The translations under genes and the position numbers were made by a program. A stretch of 64,000 bases of DNA from Gaetbulibacter sp. S0825. Its GTDB lineage: Bacteria; Bacteroidota; Bacteroidia; Flavobacteriales; Flavobacteriaceae. The stretch covers positions 496,001 to 560,000 of the forward strand of contig NZ_JAATJT010000001.1 of NCBI RefSeq assembly GCF_011777505.1. The letters are read 5' to 3'. Within the stretch, counting starts at the first letter, position 1. Each line of letters opens with the position of its first letter. The notes under the pieces are model-generated. The model saw only the letters and a list, made by a program, of their open reading frames with translations. It searched no databases and had not been told where the DNA came from. Below, piece after piece: positions 54,680 to 62,066 of this stretch.

Positions 54680-56125
54680 TTAAAAACTACAACTAGTAAT
54701 CTCAGTAACACGTAATGTGTTTACCATCCCTTTATCTTTTATTGGCATTGCTGCTAAACTAATAAGCATATCGCCTTCTTCTAAATACCCTTTTTTACAG
54801 GCAATGGCGTTTACATCTTCAATGGTTTCGTCGGTACTTACAAACTTGTCGTAATAAAAGGCATTCACTCCCCAGAGCAAGCTGAGTTGTGTTAATATGT
54901 TTTTATTGGAAGTAAATACTAAAATATGTGCATCTGGTCGCCATGCCGAAATTTGAAACGCTGTGTAACCACTATTAGTTAATGTAGAAATGGCCTTTGC
55001 ACTTATCTCATTAGCCATATTTGCAGCGTGGTAACAAATAGATTTGGTAATGTATCTATTTGTACGAATATGAGGTGGTTCTTGTGGTACAGAAATTAAA
55101 TGCGAATCCTCAACGCTTTTAATAATATTAGACATTTGTCTTATTACTTGCACAGGATAGCTCCCAACCGATGTTTCACCAGAAAGCATTACAGCATCGG
55201 CACCATCCATAACCGAGTTGGCAACGTCGTTAACTTCGGCTCTTGTTGGTGTTAAGCTATTAATCATGGTCTCCATCATTTGTGTAGCAATAATCACTGG
55301 GATTCTTGCTTTTTTAGCACGCAACACTAATTGCTTTTGAATCAATGGGACTTCTTCTGCAGGAATCTCCACACCTAAATCACCACGAGCTACCATTAAA
55401 CCATCACAATACGCCACAATTTTATCAATGTTTTCAACAGCTTCTGGTTTTTCGATTTTGGCGATAATTGGAATTTTATGCGCACTATGTTCTTTGATAA
55501 GTTCTTCTAATTGCATTAAGTCTTCGGCATGACGCACAAAAGATAAGGCAATCCAATCTACCTGTTGTTCAATTGCAAAAATCGCATCTTCAATGTCTTT
55601 TTGGGTTAACGCAGGTTGAGAAATATTTGTGTTTGGAAGGTTAACCCCTTTTTTAGATTTTAAGGGCCCTCCTTGTATCACCTTAGCAGTAACTTCACTT
55701 TTCTTATCCGTTGAAACCACTTCGAAAATTAGTTTTCCGTCGTCTAATAATATGCGCTCTCCTGGTTTTGCATCTTGCGGAAATCTGTCATAGGTCATGT
55801 ATACACGATCCTTTGTACCTTCAAATTTTTTACCTGTAGAAAATATTATTTCATCACCTTCATTTACTATAACTTCCTCCTGCATTTTGCCCACACGCAA
55901 TTTAGGGCCTTGTAAATCGCCTAAAATTGCGGCATTGTAACCATATTCTTCATTCAACTCTCTAATAAGGTTAATTCTAGTTTTTACATCGTCATAATTA
56001 GCATGTGAAAAATTAATACGAAACACATTAACGCCTTCATCTAACATTGCTTTAAGTGTTTCCTTTTTGCTTGTTGCAGGTCCTAAGGTTGCAACTATTT
56101 TGGTCTTTTTTCTTTTATTGGTCAT
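54680..56125 (-). CDS. pyk: Pyruvate kinase
   Basis: Converts phosphoenolpyruvate and ADP to pyruvate and ATP. 481 residues. KTKIVATLGPAT near 7-18, catalytic lysine region IPIIAKIEKPEAVENID, MVARGDLGVEIP with the metal/substrate site, and MMETMINSLTPTRAEVNDVANSVMDGADAVMLSGET. Cytoplasmic. Its ATG shares one base with the IPExxxVDY stop (TAATG at 56125). Confidence 0.96.
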   Translation of the reverse strand: MTNKRKKTKIVATLGPATSKKETLKAMLDEGVNVFRINFSHANYDDVKTRINLIRELNEEYGYNAAILGDLQGPKLRVGKMQEEVIVNEGDEIIFSTGKKFEGTKDRVYMTYDRFPQDAKPGERILLDDGKLIFEVVSTDKKSEVTAKVIQGGPLKSKKGVNLPNTNISQPALTQKDIEDAIFAIEQQVDWIALSFVRHAEDLMQLEELIKEHSAHKIPIIAKIEKPEAVENIDKIVAYCDGLMVARGDLGVEIPAEEVPLIQKQLVLRAKKARIPVIIATQMMETMINSLTPTRAEVNDVANSVMDGADAVMLSGETSVGSYPVQVIRQMSNIIKSVEDSHLISVPQEPPHIRTNRYITKSICYHAANMANEISAKAISTLTNSGYTAFQISAWRPDAHILVFTSNKNILTQLSLLWGVNAFYYDKFVSTDETIEDVNAIACKKGYLEEGDMLISLAAMPIKDKGMVNTLRVTEITSCSF

Positions 56126-56604
56126 TAATTAAAAATTAAATTGTCTTTAGATTTTAACTGCGAGGCATCAATGCTAAATACAGCTGCTATCTGAGATATT
56201 TTTTGAATTTTGTGAATAATTTTTTTTTCGTCTATAAAATTTCCATCATTATCAATTTTCAACAAATAATTCACTTTTTTATATTCTGGAATTAAATTAT
56301 ATGTCCTTAATATGTTGCTTTGCGCTTCAAATAATGATCCTGTATTTGCAATACTTTCTTCTTTTTTACAAATATTAGATACCAAATTCCAAATCATTTG
56401 TTGCTTTTCATCTTCCCATTCAAAAATAGAAAATGACGAAGCGGTATATTGAACATCTAAGTCTTGAGGTTTTCTTTGTAAATTTATTTGAAGCTGTTTA
56501 TTTAAAAGGTAAGCAACTCGATAGTCTTCAATTGTGCAATGAATTGCTAAAAGAGAATATGTTTCAGTATCAAAATCATCAACAAGTAGCTTGTGTAACG
56601 CCAT
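56125..56604 (-). CDS. IPExxxVDY family protein
   Basis: 159 residues. Contains IPEYKKVNYLLKID near 105-118, the family's name motif with Asn for Asp. It has no signal peptide or membrane segment. Found directly upstream of pyk in many Flavobacteriia and translationally coupled here. Possibly a regulator or assembly partner of pyruvate kinase; that role is inference. Confidence 0.85.
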   Translation of the reverse strand: MALHKLLVDDFDTETYSLLAIHCTIEDYRVAYLLNKQLQINLQRKPQDLDVQYTASSFSIFEWEDEKQQMIWNLVSNICKKEESIANTGSLFEAQSNILRTYNLIPEYKKVNYLLKIDNDGNFIDEKKIIHKIQKISQIAAVFSIDASQLKSKDNLIFN

Positions 56605-56714
56605 AACCTTTAAATTATGAAATGTAAATATAGCATTTTAACACTATAATTGACTATAGTTTTTTATTACTTAACAATTAAATAGCACGAAAACGTTTTA
56701 GTTCTGATCTAAAC

Positions 56715-57461
56715 TTAAATAGCTCTGGAAATTTTTCCTTGCAAAGCAAAAAAAGCACGTTTTGATGCTTTCTCTTCGGCTTTCTTTTTGGAAGTAGCTC
56801 TAGCTTTAGAAATTATTTTATTATTTATTGAAAGCTTTACGGAAAAATGTTTTAATTGATCATTTCCTGTGTCCTCATACACATTATAGCTAAAGTTTTT
56901 CTTTTCTTTTTGGCACCATTCAATTAATAAGCTTTTGTAACTAATAACCTTACCTTCTAACTTTTCTATATCTACGTGAGGTGTAATAACACGTTTGAAA
57001 ATAAATTTCTCACAAGCAGCATAGCCTTTATCTAAAAAAATAGCACCAACCAAAGCTTCAAATAAATTACCATGAATATTATTGCCAAAATTATCTGTTG
57101 GAATTCTACTTACAACCAAATCTATAAGGTTTAACTCTTTTCCCAATTCGTTAAGATGCTCTCTACTCACAATTTTAGAGCGCATTTTTGTTAAGTAGCC
57201 TTCATCGCCTTGAGGTACTTCTTTAAACAAATGTGTTGCAATTACTGCACTTAACATGGCATCTCCAACAAATTCAAGTCGCTCGTAATTTATAGCAATA
57301 CCATCATCATCACGTATATTCATAGATCTATGAGTGAAGGCTTTTTTATAGAAGTTGATGTGTTTCGGTTGAAATTCTAATATCTTTTGTAATTGAATAA
57401 AAAAATTCCCGCCTTCATCAGAACGGGAATTTTTTTTCAATATGTTACGAATGAATTTCAT
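56715..57461 (-). CDS. rnc: Ribonuclease III
   Basis: Cuts double-stranded RNA in rRNA, mRNA and regulatory RNA processing. 248 residues. Signature NYERLEFVGDAMLSAVIATHLF near 78-99, second acidic cluster near 150 (NLFEALVGAIFLDKGY), and a C-terminal dsRNA-binding domain (about 165-240). Last gene of acpP-fabF-rnc, 7 bases after fabF. Two inverted repeats lie within its first 63 bases, one spanning the start codon. Confidence 0.95.
   Translation of the reverse strand: MKFIRNILKKNSRSDEGGNFFIQLQKILEFQPKHINFYKKAFTHRSMNIRDDDGIAINYERLEFVGDAMLSAVIATHLFKEVPQGDEGYLTKMRSKIVSREHLNELGKELNLIDLVVSRIPTDNFGNNIHGNLFEALVGAIFLDKGYAACEKFIFKRVITPHVDIEKLEGKVISYKSLLIEWCQKEKKNFSYNVYEDTGNDQLKHFSVKLSINNKIISKARATSKKKAEEKASKRAFFALQGKISRAI
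57399..57436 (-). promoter_or_regulatory. 13-base hairpin inside the 5' end of rnc
   Basis: AAAAAAATTCCCG (57399-57411) and CGGGAATTTTTTT (57424-57436) are perfect complements around 12 bases. On the mRNA strand it also ends in a T-run, resembling a terminator. It covers about codons 9-21 of rnc. Confidence 0.6.
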
Positions 57462-57464
57462 TCG
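57448..57464. promoter_or_regulatory. Palindrome over the rnc start codon
   Basis: CGAATGAA-T-TTCATTCG, eight-base arms with one central base. The start codon (57459-57461) lies in one arm, so a folded RNA would hide it. Confidence 0.55.
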
Positions 57465-57468
57465 GGAT

Positions 57469-58719
57469 TTAATCTAATTTCTTGAATAATACACAAGCGT
57501 TGTGTCCGCCAAATCCAAATGTATTACTCATTGCTACTTTAACTTCTCTTTTTTGTGCTTTGTTTAGAATTAAATTCAAACTAGGGTCAATATTCTCATC
57601 AACCGCAGAGTGATTTATTGTTGGTGGTATGATACCATGTTCTATTGCAAGAATTGATGCAATAGACTCAATAGCACCAGCTGCACCTAATAAATGACCA
57701 GTCATGGATTTAGTAGAATTTATACTAATGTTTTTAGCATGCTCTCCAAACACTTCACTAATCGCTTTTAACTCAGCCACATCACCTAAAGGTGTCGATG
57801 TGCCGTGAGTATTTATATGATCAACTTCAGAAGGAGAAATTCCAGCATTTTCTAAACAATTTCTCATTACAGCCATAACACCAATTCCTTCAGGGTGAGG
57901 AGCTGTCATGTGATGAGCATCAGAAGACATTCCGCCTCCAACAACCTCAGCATAAATCTTAGCACCTCTTGCCTTAGCATGTTCGTAATCTTCAAGAATA
58001 ATAGCTCCTGCTCCTTCGCCTAATACAAAACCATCTCTGGTTGCATCAAATGGTCTAGAAGCTGTTTCTGGGCTTTCATTTCTTGTTGATAAAGCATGCA
58101 TAGCATTAAAACCACCCATTCCAGCAATGGTTACTGCTGCTTCACTTCCTCCAGTAACAATAACATCACAATGTCCTAAACGTATATAGTTTAAAGCATC
58201 GATCATTGAGTTTGCTGAGGAAGCGCATGCAGATACCGTTGTATAGTTAGGTCCCATAAATCCATGTTTAATAGATATGTTTCCTGGTGCAATATCTGCA
58301 ATCATTTTAGGGATAAAAAACGGATTAAATCTTGGTGTTCCATCTCCTTGTGCGAAGTTTAAAACTTCGTTTTGGAATGTTTCCAAGCCTCCAATTCCTG
58401 CTCCCCAAATAACACCTACTCGTAGTTTGTTTATTTCATCTAAGTTTAGCTTAGCATCTAAAATAGCTTCATCTGAAGCTACCATTGCGTACTGTGCAAA
58501 CCTATCCATTTTACGAGCTTCTTTTCTATCAAGAAAATCTGTAGCGTTAAAGTTTTTTAATTCACAAGCGAACTTAGTTTTGAACTTTTCAGTATCAAAA
58601 TAAGTTATAGGTGCAGCACCACTTTTACCATTAACAAGGCCATCCCAATATTCATCTTTGGTATTTCCTATAGGTGTAAGTGCTCCTAACCCAGTAACTA
58701 CTACTCGCTTTAATTCCAT
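57469..58719 (-). CDS. fabF: Beta-ketoacyl-ACP synthase II
   Basis: Condenses malonyl-ACP with acyl-ACP in fatty-acid elongation. 416 residues. Nucleophile cysteine about residue 165 in TTVSACASSAN, catalytic histidines in INTHGTSTPLGD and KSMTGHLLGAAG. It lies 13 bases after acpP and 7 before rnc. Normal length and no unusual features. Confidence 0.96.
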   Translation of the reverse strand: MELKRVVVTGLGALTPIGNTKDEYWDGLVNGKSGAAPITYFDTEKFKTKFACELKNFNATDFLDRKEARKMDRFAQYAMVASDEAILDAKLNLDEINKLRVGVIWGAGIGGLETFQNEVLNFAQGDGTPRFNPFFIPKMIADIAPGNISIKHGFMGPNYTTVSACASSANSMIDALNYIRLGHCDVIVTGGSEAAVTIAGMGGFNAMHALSTRNESPETASRPFDATRDGFVLGEGAGAIILEDYEHAKARGAKIYAEVVGGGMSSDAHHMTAPHPEGIGVMAVMRNCLENAGISPSEVDHINTHGTSTPLGDVAELKAISEVFGEHAKNISINSTKSMTGHLLGAAGAIESIASILAIEHGIIPPTINHSAVDENIDPSLNLILNKAQKREVKVAMSNTFGFGGHNACVLFKKLD

Positions 58720-58732
58720 AAATAAATGTTAC

Positions 58733-58966
58733 TTATTTAGCGTCTTCAATATATGATACTGCTTGACCTACTGTTGCAATGTTTTCAGCTTGATCATCTG
58801 GAATTTGAATATCGAATTCTTTTTCGAACTCCATAATTAATTCTACAGTGTCTAATGAATCTGCTCCTAAATCGTTTGTGAAGCTAGCTTCAGTTACAAC
58901 TTCGTTTTCATCAACACCTAATTTGTCTACGATAATCGCTTTTACTCTTGATGCAATGTCTGACAT
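58733..58966 (-). CDS. acpP: Acyl carrier protein
   Basis: 77 residues. Phosphopantetheine attachment serine S37 in [10 protein letters not shown]. Acidic, helical, standard length. First gene of acpP-fabF-rnc. A minus-strand TATTTTTG element (58998-59005) about 32 bases before the ATG is a likely -7. Confidence 0.97.
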   Translation of the reverse strand: MSDIASRVKAIIVDKLGVDENEVVTEASFTNDLGADSLDTVELIMEFEKEFDIQIPDDQAENIATVGQAVSYIEDAK

Positions 58967-58997
58967 AATCTTTAAATTTTAAGTTTTAATTAGATGG

Positions 58998-59005
58998 CAA
59001 AAATA
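58998..59005 (-). promoter_or_regulatory. -7 element of acpP-fabF-rnc
   Basis: Minus strand TATTTTTG, a TAnnTTTG match with weak -33. Confidence 0.45.
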
Positions 59006-59031
59006 AAAAACTTTATTTTAAAAATCACTTT

Positions 59032-59069
59032 TACCGATAAAATGTGCTTTTAATTTATTAAAATCGGTA
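59032..59069. promoter_or_regulatory. Inverted repeat between acpP and purN
   Basis: TACCGAT (59032-59038) and ATCGGTA (59063-59069) are perfect complements 24 bases apart in the divergent promoter region. Confidence 0.4.
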
Positions 59070-59147
59070 TAAGTATTTTTGTTTTACCCTAATTGTTAAT
59101 TATTATTCTTTTTTTTGTTTGAATAATATAACATTGATTGTCTGTAA

Positions 59148-59714
59148 ATGAAACGAATTGTAATCTTTGCTTCCGGAAGTGGAACTAATGCTGAAAATTT
59201 AATAAAGTTTTTTCACAACAGAGAAAATGCTTCTGTTATTCAAGTATTAACTAACAATCCTCATGCCAAAGTTATTGACAGATGTAATAATTTAAAAACC
59301 AGCTGTTTGTGTTTTAATAGAACGGCTTTTTACAAAACATCTCATGTGTTGGATATTTTAAAAAATACCAACCCAGACCTTATTGTTTTAGCAGGGTTTT
59401 TGTGGAAGTTTCCAGAAAATATTTTAAATGCATTCCCTAATAAAGTTATTAATGTGCATCCTGCTTTATTGCCAAAATATGGCGGAAAAGGCATGTATGG
59501 AAGCTATGTTCATAATGCTGTTGTTGGAAATAATGAAAAAGAAACAGGTATTACAATTCACTATGTGAACGAACATTATGATGAAGGCGCTATAATTTTT
59601 CAGGTAGAATGCGAGGTTTTACCTACGGATTCAGCTAAAGATGTGGCTGCAAAAATTCATGAATTGGAGATGGAGCATTTTCCGAAAATTGTGAATTCTC
59701 TTTTAGATGAGTAA
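59148..59714 (+). CDS. purN: Phosphoribosylglycinamide formyltransferase
   Basis: Transfers a formyl group from 10-formyl-THF to GAR in purine synthesis. 188 residues. GSGTNAENL near 10-18 binds the phosphate, INVHPALLPKYGGKGMYG holds the catalytic Asn-His, and HYVNEHYDEGAIIFQ the catalytic aspartate. Overlaps the RNase H gene by 8 bases. purF lies 2.4 kb downstream. Confidence 0.95.
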   Translation: MKRIVIFASGSGTNAENLIKFFHNRENASVIQVLTNNPHAKVIDRCNNLKTSCLCFNRTAFYKTSHVLDILKNTNPDLIVLAGFLWKFPENILNAFPNKVINVHPALLPKYGGKGMYGSYVHNAVVGNNEKETGITIHYVNEHYDEGAIIFQVECEVLPTDSAKDVAAKIHELEMEHFPKIVNSLLDE

Positions 59715-60348
59715 GAAAATGAAAAAATATTACACCGTTTGGAAAGGCCAAAAAATAGGCGTATTTGAATCTTGGGACGATTGTAAAGCACAAATAAAAG
59801 ATTTTCAAGGCGCTCAATATAAATCATTTGCAACTTTTGAGGCTGCAAAAAAAGCTTTAAAAGGTAATTATAAAGACTATATTGGAAAAGCTAAGAGATT
59901 TAATTCAGAGCTCTCTGAAGCACAACTTAAAAAAATTGGTCAACCTAATTATAACTCTATTGCTGTTGATGCAGCTTCTAGCGGAAATCCAGGAAAAATG
60001 GAATATAGAGGTGTAGACACCAAAACCAAGAAGCAACTATTTATTCAAGGACCTTTTGAAGAAGGTACCAATAATATTGGTGAATTTTTAGCTTTAGTAC
60101 ATGGTCTTGCTTATTTAAAACAGCGAAATAGTAATCGTATTATTTATACGGACTCCAGAACGGCATTGAGTTGGGTGAGGAAGAAAAAATGCAATACAAA
60201 ACTTAAGCCTTCGGAAAAAAACAAAGATATTTTTGAATTGGTAGATAGAGCTGAAAAATGGTTAACAACAAATAACTACACCACAACTATTGTGAAATGG
60301 GAAACCAAAGCTTGGGGAGAAATTCCTGCAGATTTTGGTAGAAAATAA
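59707..60348 (+). CDS. Viroplasmin-RNase H fusion protein
   Basis: 213 residues. N-terminal caulimovirus viroplasmin domain (about 7-50: YYTVWKGQKIGVFESWDDCKAQI) joined to an RNase H domain (about 82-212) with acidic residues D88 (SIAVDAASSGNPG), E126 (NIGEFLALVHG), D149 (IIYTDSRTAL) and D209 near the end. Cuts RNA in RNA-DNA hybrids. Overlaps purN by 8 bases, so translation may be coupled. Confidence 0.92.
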   Translation: MSKKMKKYYTVWKGQKIGVFESWDDCKAQIKDFQGAQYKSFATFEAAKKALKGNYKDYIGKAKRFNSELSEAQLKKIGQPNYNSIAVDAASSGNPGKMEYRGVDTKTKKQLFIQGPFEEGTNNIGEFLALVHGLAYLKQRNSNRIIYTDSRTALSWVRKKKCNTKLKPSEKNKDIFELVDRAEKWLTTNNYTTTIVKWETKAWGEIPADFGRK

Positions 60349-60350
60349 CC

Positions 60351-60947
60351 CTACTGCCTCCACTTTAACCAAACAGTTAATATAAGATCTGTAACATTTC
60401 CGCCAGCACTCCCAATTCTAGCAATTAAATATTCTCCAGCATTTATATCTATGTTTAAAGCGGTATTAATATATTCACTAGCAGCGAGATTATAAATTGT
60501 TGAACTTACAAAACCTGCTCCATTCCTAATCTCTAAAGAAAACTGTTTAGTGCTATTGCCTCCACGAGCTCTTGCAGAAATATGTACTATAGTTGCATCC
60601 ATTGGAATAAATGCACCACTGTTTTGATTTCCAAAGTTACCCATTAAACGTAATACTTCATTAGTCCTACTACCTGTTCTACCATAAAGCAACGTGGTGC
60701 TTTCGATACTTAACCATTTTGCTCTGGTTAAATCGTACATATACAACTTATCACCTATAACAGATAATTGACCATCTGCTGTTCCAACCGGTGCTGTTTG
60801 CGGATTTATTTCCAGGGCGGGAATCCCTGTATTTGAGGTCTCAATTTCTAATTCGGATGTAGGGTTAGTTGTACCGACACCCACCTGACATAGCATAATG
60901 TTAGTACTAAGACACAGAAATAGTGTCATAGATCTGGATATTTCCAT
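60351..60947 (-). CDS. Exported surface protein with Flavobacterial repeat-like start
   Basis: 198 residues. Signal-like N-terminus ending MLCQ, then QVGVGTTNPTSELEIETSNTGIPALEINPQ, a pattern common at the start of large flavobacterial surface and tail-fiber-like proteins. The rest is beta-rich and ends LTVWLKWRQ. No secretion-specific C-terminal tail is obvious. Two bases from the RNase H stop, convergent. Function unknown. Confidence 0.6.
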   Translation of the reverse strand: MEISRSMTLFLCLSTNIMLCQVGVGTTNPTSELEIETSNTGIPALEINPQTAPVGTADGQLSVIGDKLYMYDLTRAKWLSIESTTLLYGRTGSRTNEVLRLMGNFGNQNSGAFIPMDATIVHISARARGGNSTKQFSLEIRNGAGFVSSTIYNLAASEYINTALNIDINAGEYLIARIGSAGGNVTDLILTVWLKWRQ

Positions 60948-61032
60948 CTAAAATATATAAATTAATAACAATTGACACTGCTAAGATAAAAAAAAATAAT
61001 GTAACCGTTTCTTTTAGAATACAGTACGTAAT

Positions 61033-61067
61033 TTTGTAGTGTTTTATAATTAATCATATTATATTTG
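61033..61067 (+). promoter_or_regulatory. Promoter of the PfkB gene
   Basis: TTTG at 61033-61036, 23 bases, then TATATTTG at 61060-61067. The spacing is at the long end, but both elements match the consensus. Confidence 0.5.
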
Positions 61068-61089
61068 CACTGGATTTTTAAACCACTTT

Positions 61090-62016
61090 ATGAGTAAATT
61101 AGTAATTGTAGGGACTGTAGCTTTTGATGCTATTGAAACTCCTTTTGGAAAGACTGATAAAATACTTGGTGGCGCAGCAACCTTTATAGGTCTAGCAGCG
61201 TCTCAATTTCATGTTGATTCTGCAGCAGTATCTGTTGTTGGAGGAGATTTTCCAAAAAAATACTTAGACCTTCTTGAAGATAAAAATATCGATATTTCTG
61301 GCATAGAAATAGTAAAAGAAGGTAAAACCTTTTTCTGGAGTGGCTTATATCACAACGATATGAATTCTCGCGACACACTTGCTACAGAATTAAATGTATT
61401 AGCTGATTTTCAACCTGTAGTTCCTGAAAACTATAAAGACGCAAAAGTAGTTATGTTAGGAAATCTTCATCCTTTAACACAATTAAGCGTTTTAGAGCAA
61501 ATGAATGAAAAACCTAAATTAGTAGTATTAGACACTATGAATTTTTGGATGGATAACGCGCTTCAAGATTTACATAAAGTGATGAAAAAAATTGATGTTA
61601 TCACAATTAATGATGAAGAGGCTAGACAACTTACTGGAGAATACTCATTAGTAGTTGCAGCAAGAAAAATACATGAAATGGGACCACAATATGTGGTTAT
61701 AAAAAAAGGAGAACATGGCGCTTTGTTATTTCATGACGACAATGTGTTTTATGCACCAGCGCTTCCGCTAGAAGAAGTGTTTGACCCAACAGGGGCAGGA
61801 GATACGTTTGCTGGGGGTTTTGCAGGCTATTTAGCTAAAACCGAAGACCTTTCTTTTGAGAATATGAAAAATGCTGTGATTTACGGTTCAACATTGGCCT
61901 CTTTTTGTGTGGAAAAATTTGGCACTGAACGCATGGTGAATTTAGAAAACGAAGAAGTTCACAAACGACTTCAAGAATTTAAGGCCTTAACACAATTTGA
62001 AATAGAATTAACATAA
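61090..62016 (+). CDS. PfkB-family sugar or nucleoside kinase
   Basis: 308 residues. GGAATFIGLAASQF near 28-41 and the C-terminal ATP/anion-hole motif EVFDPTGAGDTFAGGFAGYL near 230-249 define the ribokinase/PfkB fold. The substrate could be ribose, adenosine or another nucleoside. The gene is followed by purF, which fits a purine role, but a terminator separates them. Confidence 0.88.
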   Translation: MSKLVIVGTVAFDAIETPFGKTDKILGGAATFIGLAASQFHVDSAAVSVVGGDFPKKYLDLLEDKNIDISGIEIVKEGKTFFWSGLYHNDMNSRDTLATELNVLADFQPVVPENYKDAKVVMLGNLHPLTQLSVLEQMNEKPKLVVLDTMNFWMDNALQDLHKVMKKIDVITINDEEARQLTGEYSLVVAARKIHEMGPQYVVIKKGEHGALLFHDDNVFYAPALPLEEVFDPTGAGDTFAGGFAGYLAKTEDLSFENMKNAVIYGSTLASFCVEKFGTERMVNLENEEVHKRLQEFKALTQFEIELT

Positions 62017-62020
62017 ACCA

Positions 62021-62053
62021 ACGCGCTCATAAATAGAGCGCGTTTTTATTTTT
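62021..62053 (+). terminator. Terminator between PfkB and purF
   Basis: ACGCGCTC-ATAAATA-GAGCGCGT followed by a T-rich run. It lies 14 bases before the purF ATG, so purF needs its own start or readthrough. Confidence 0.8.
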
Positions 62054-62066
62054 ATAAATAACAGCA

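Noticed and set aside
57399-57436. Treating the rnc hairpin as an ordinary gene-end terminator
   Set aside because: It lies inside the rnc coding sequence, where full termination would remove the protein; a regulatory role or chance is more likely.
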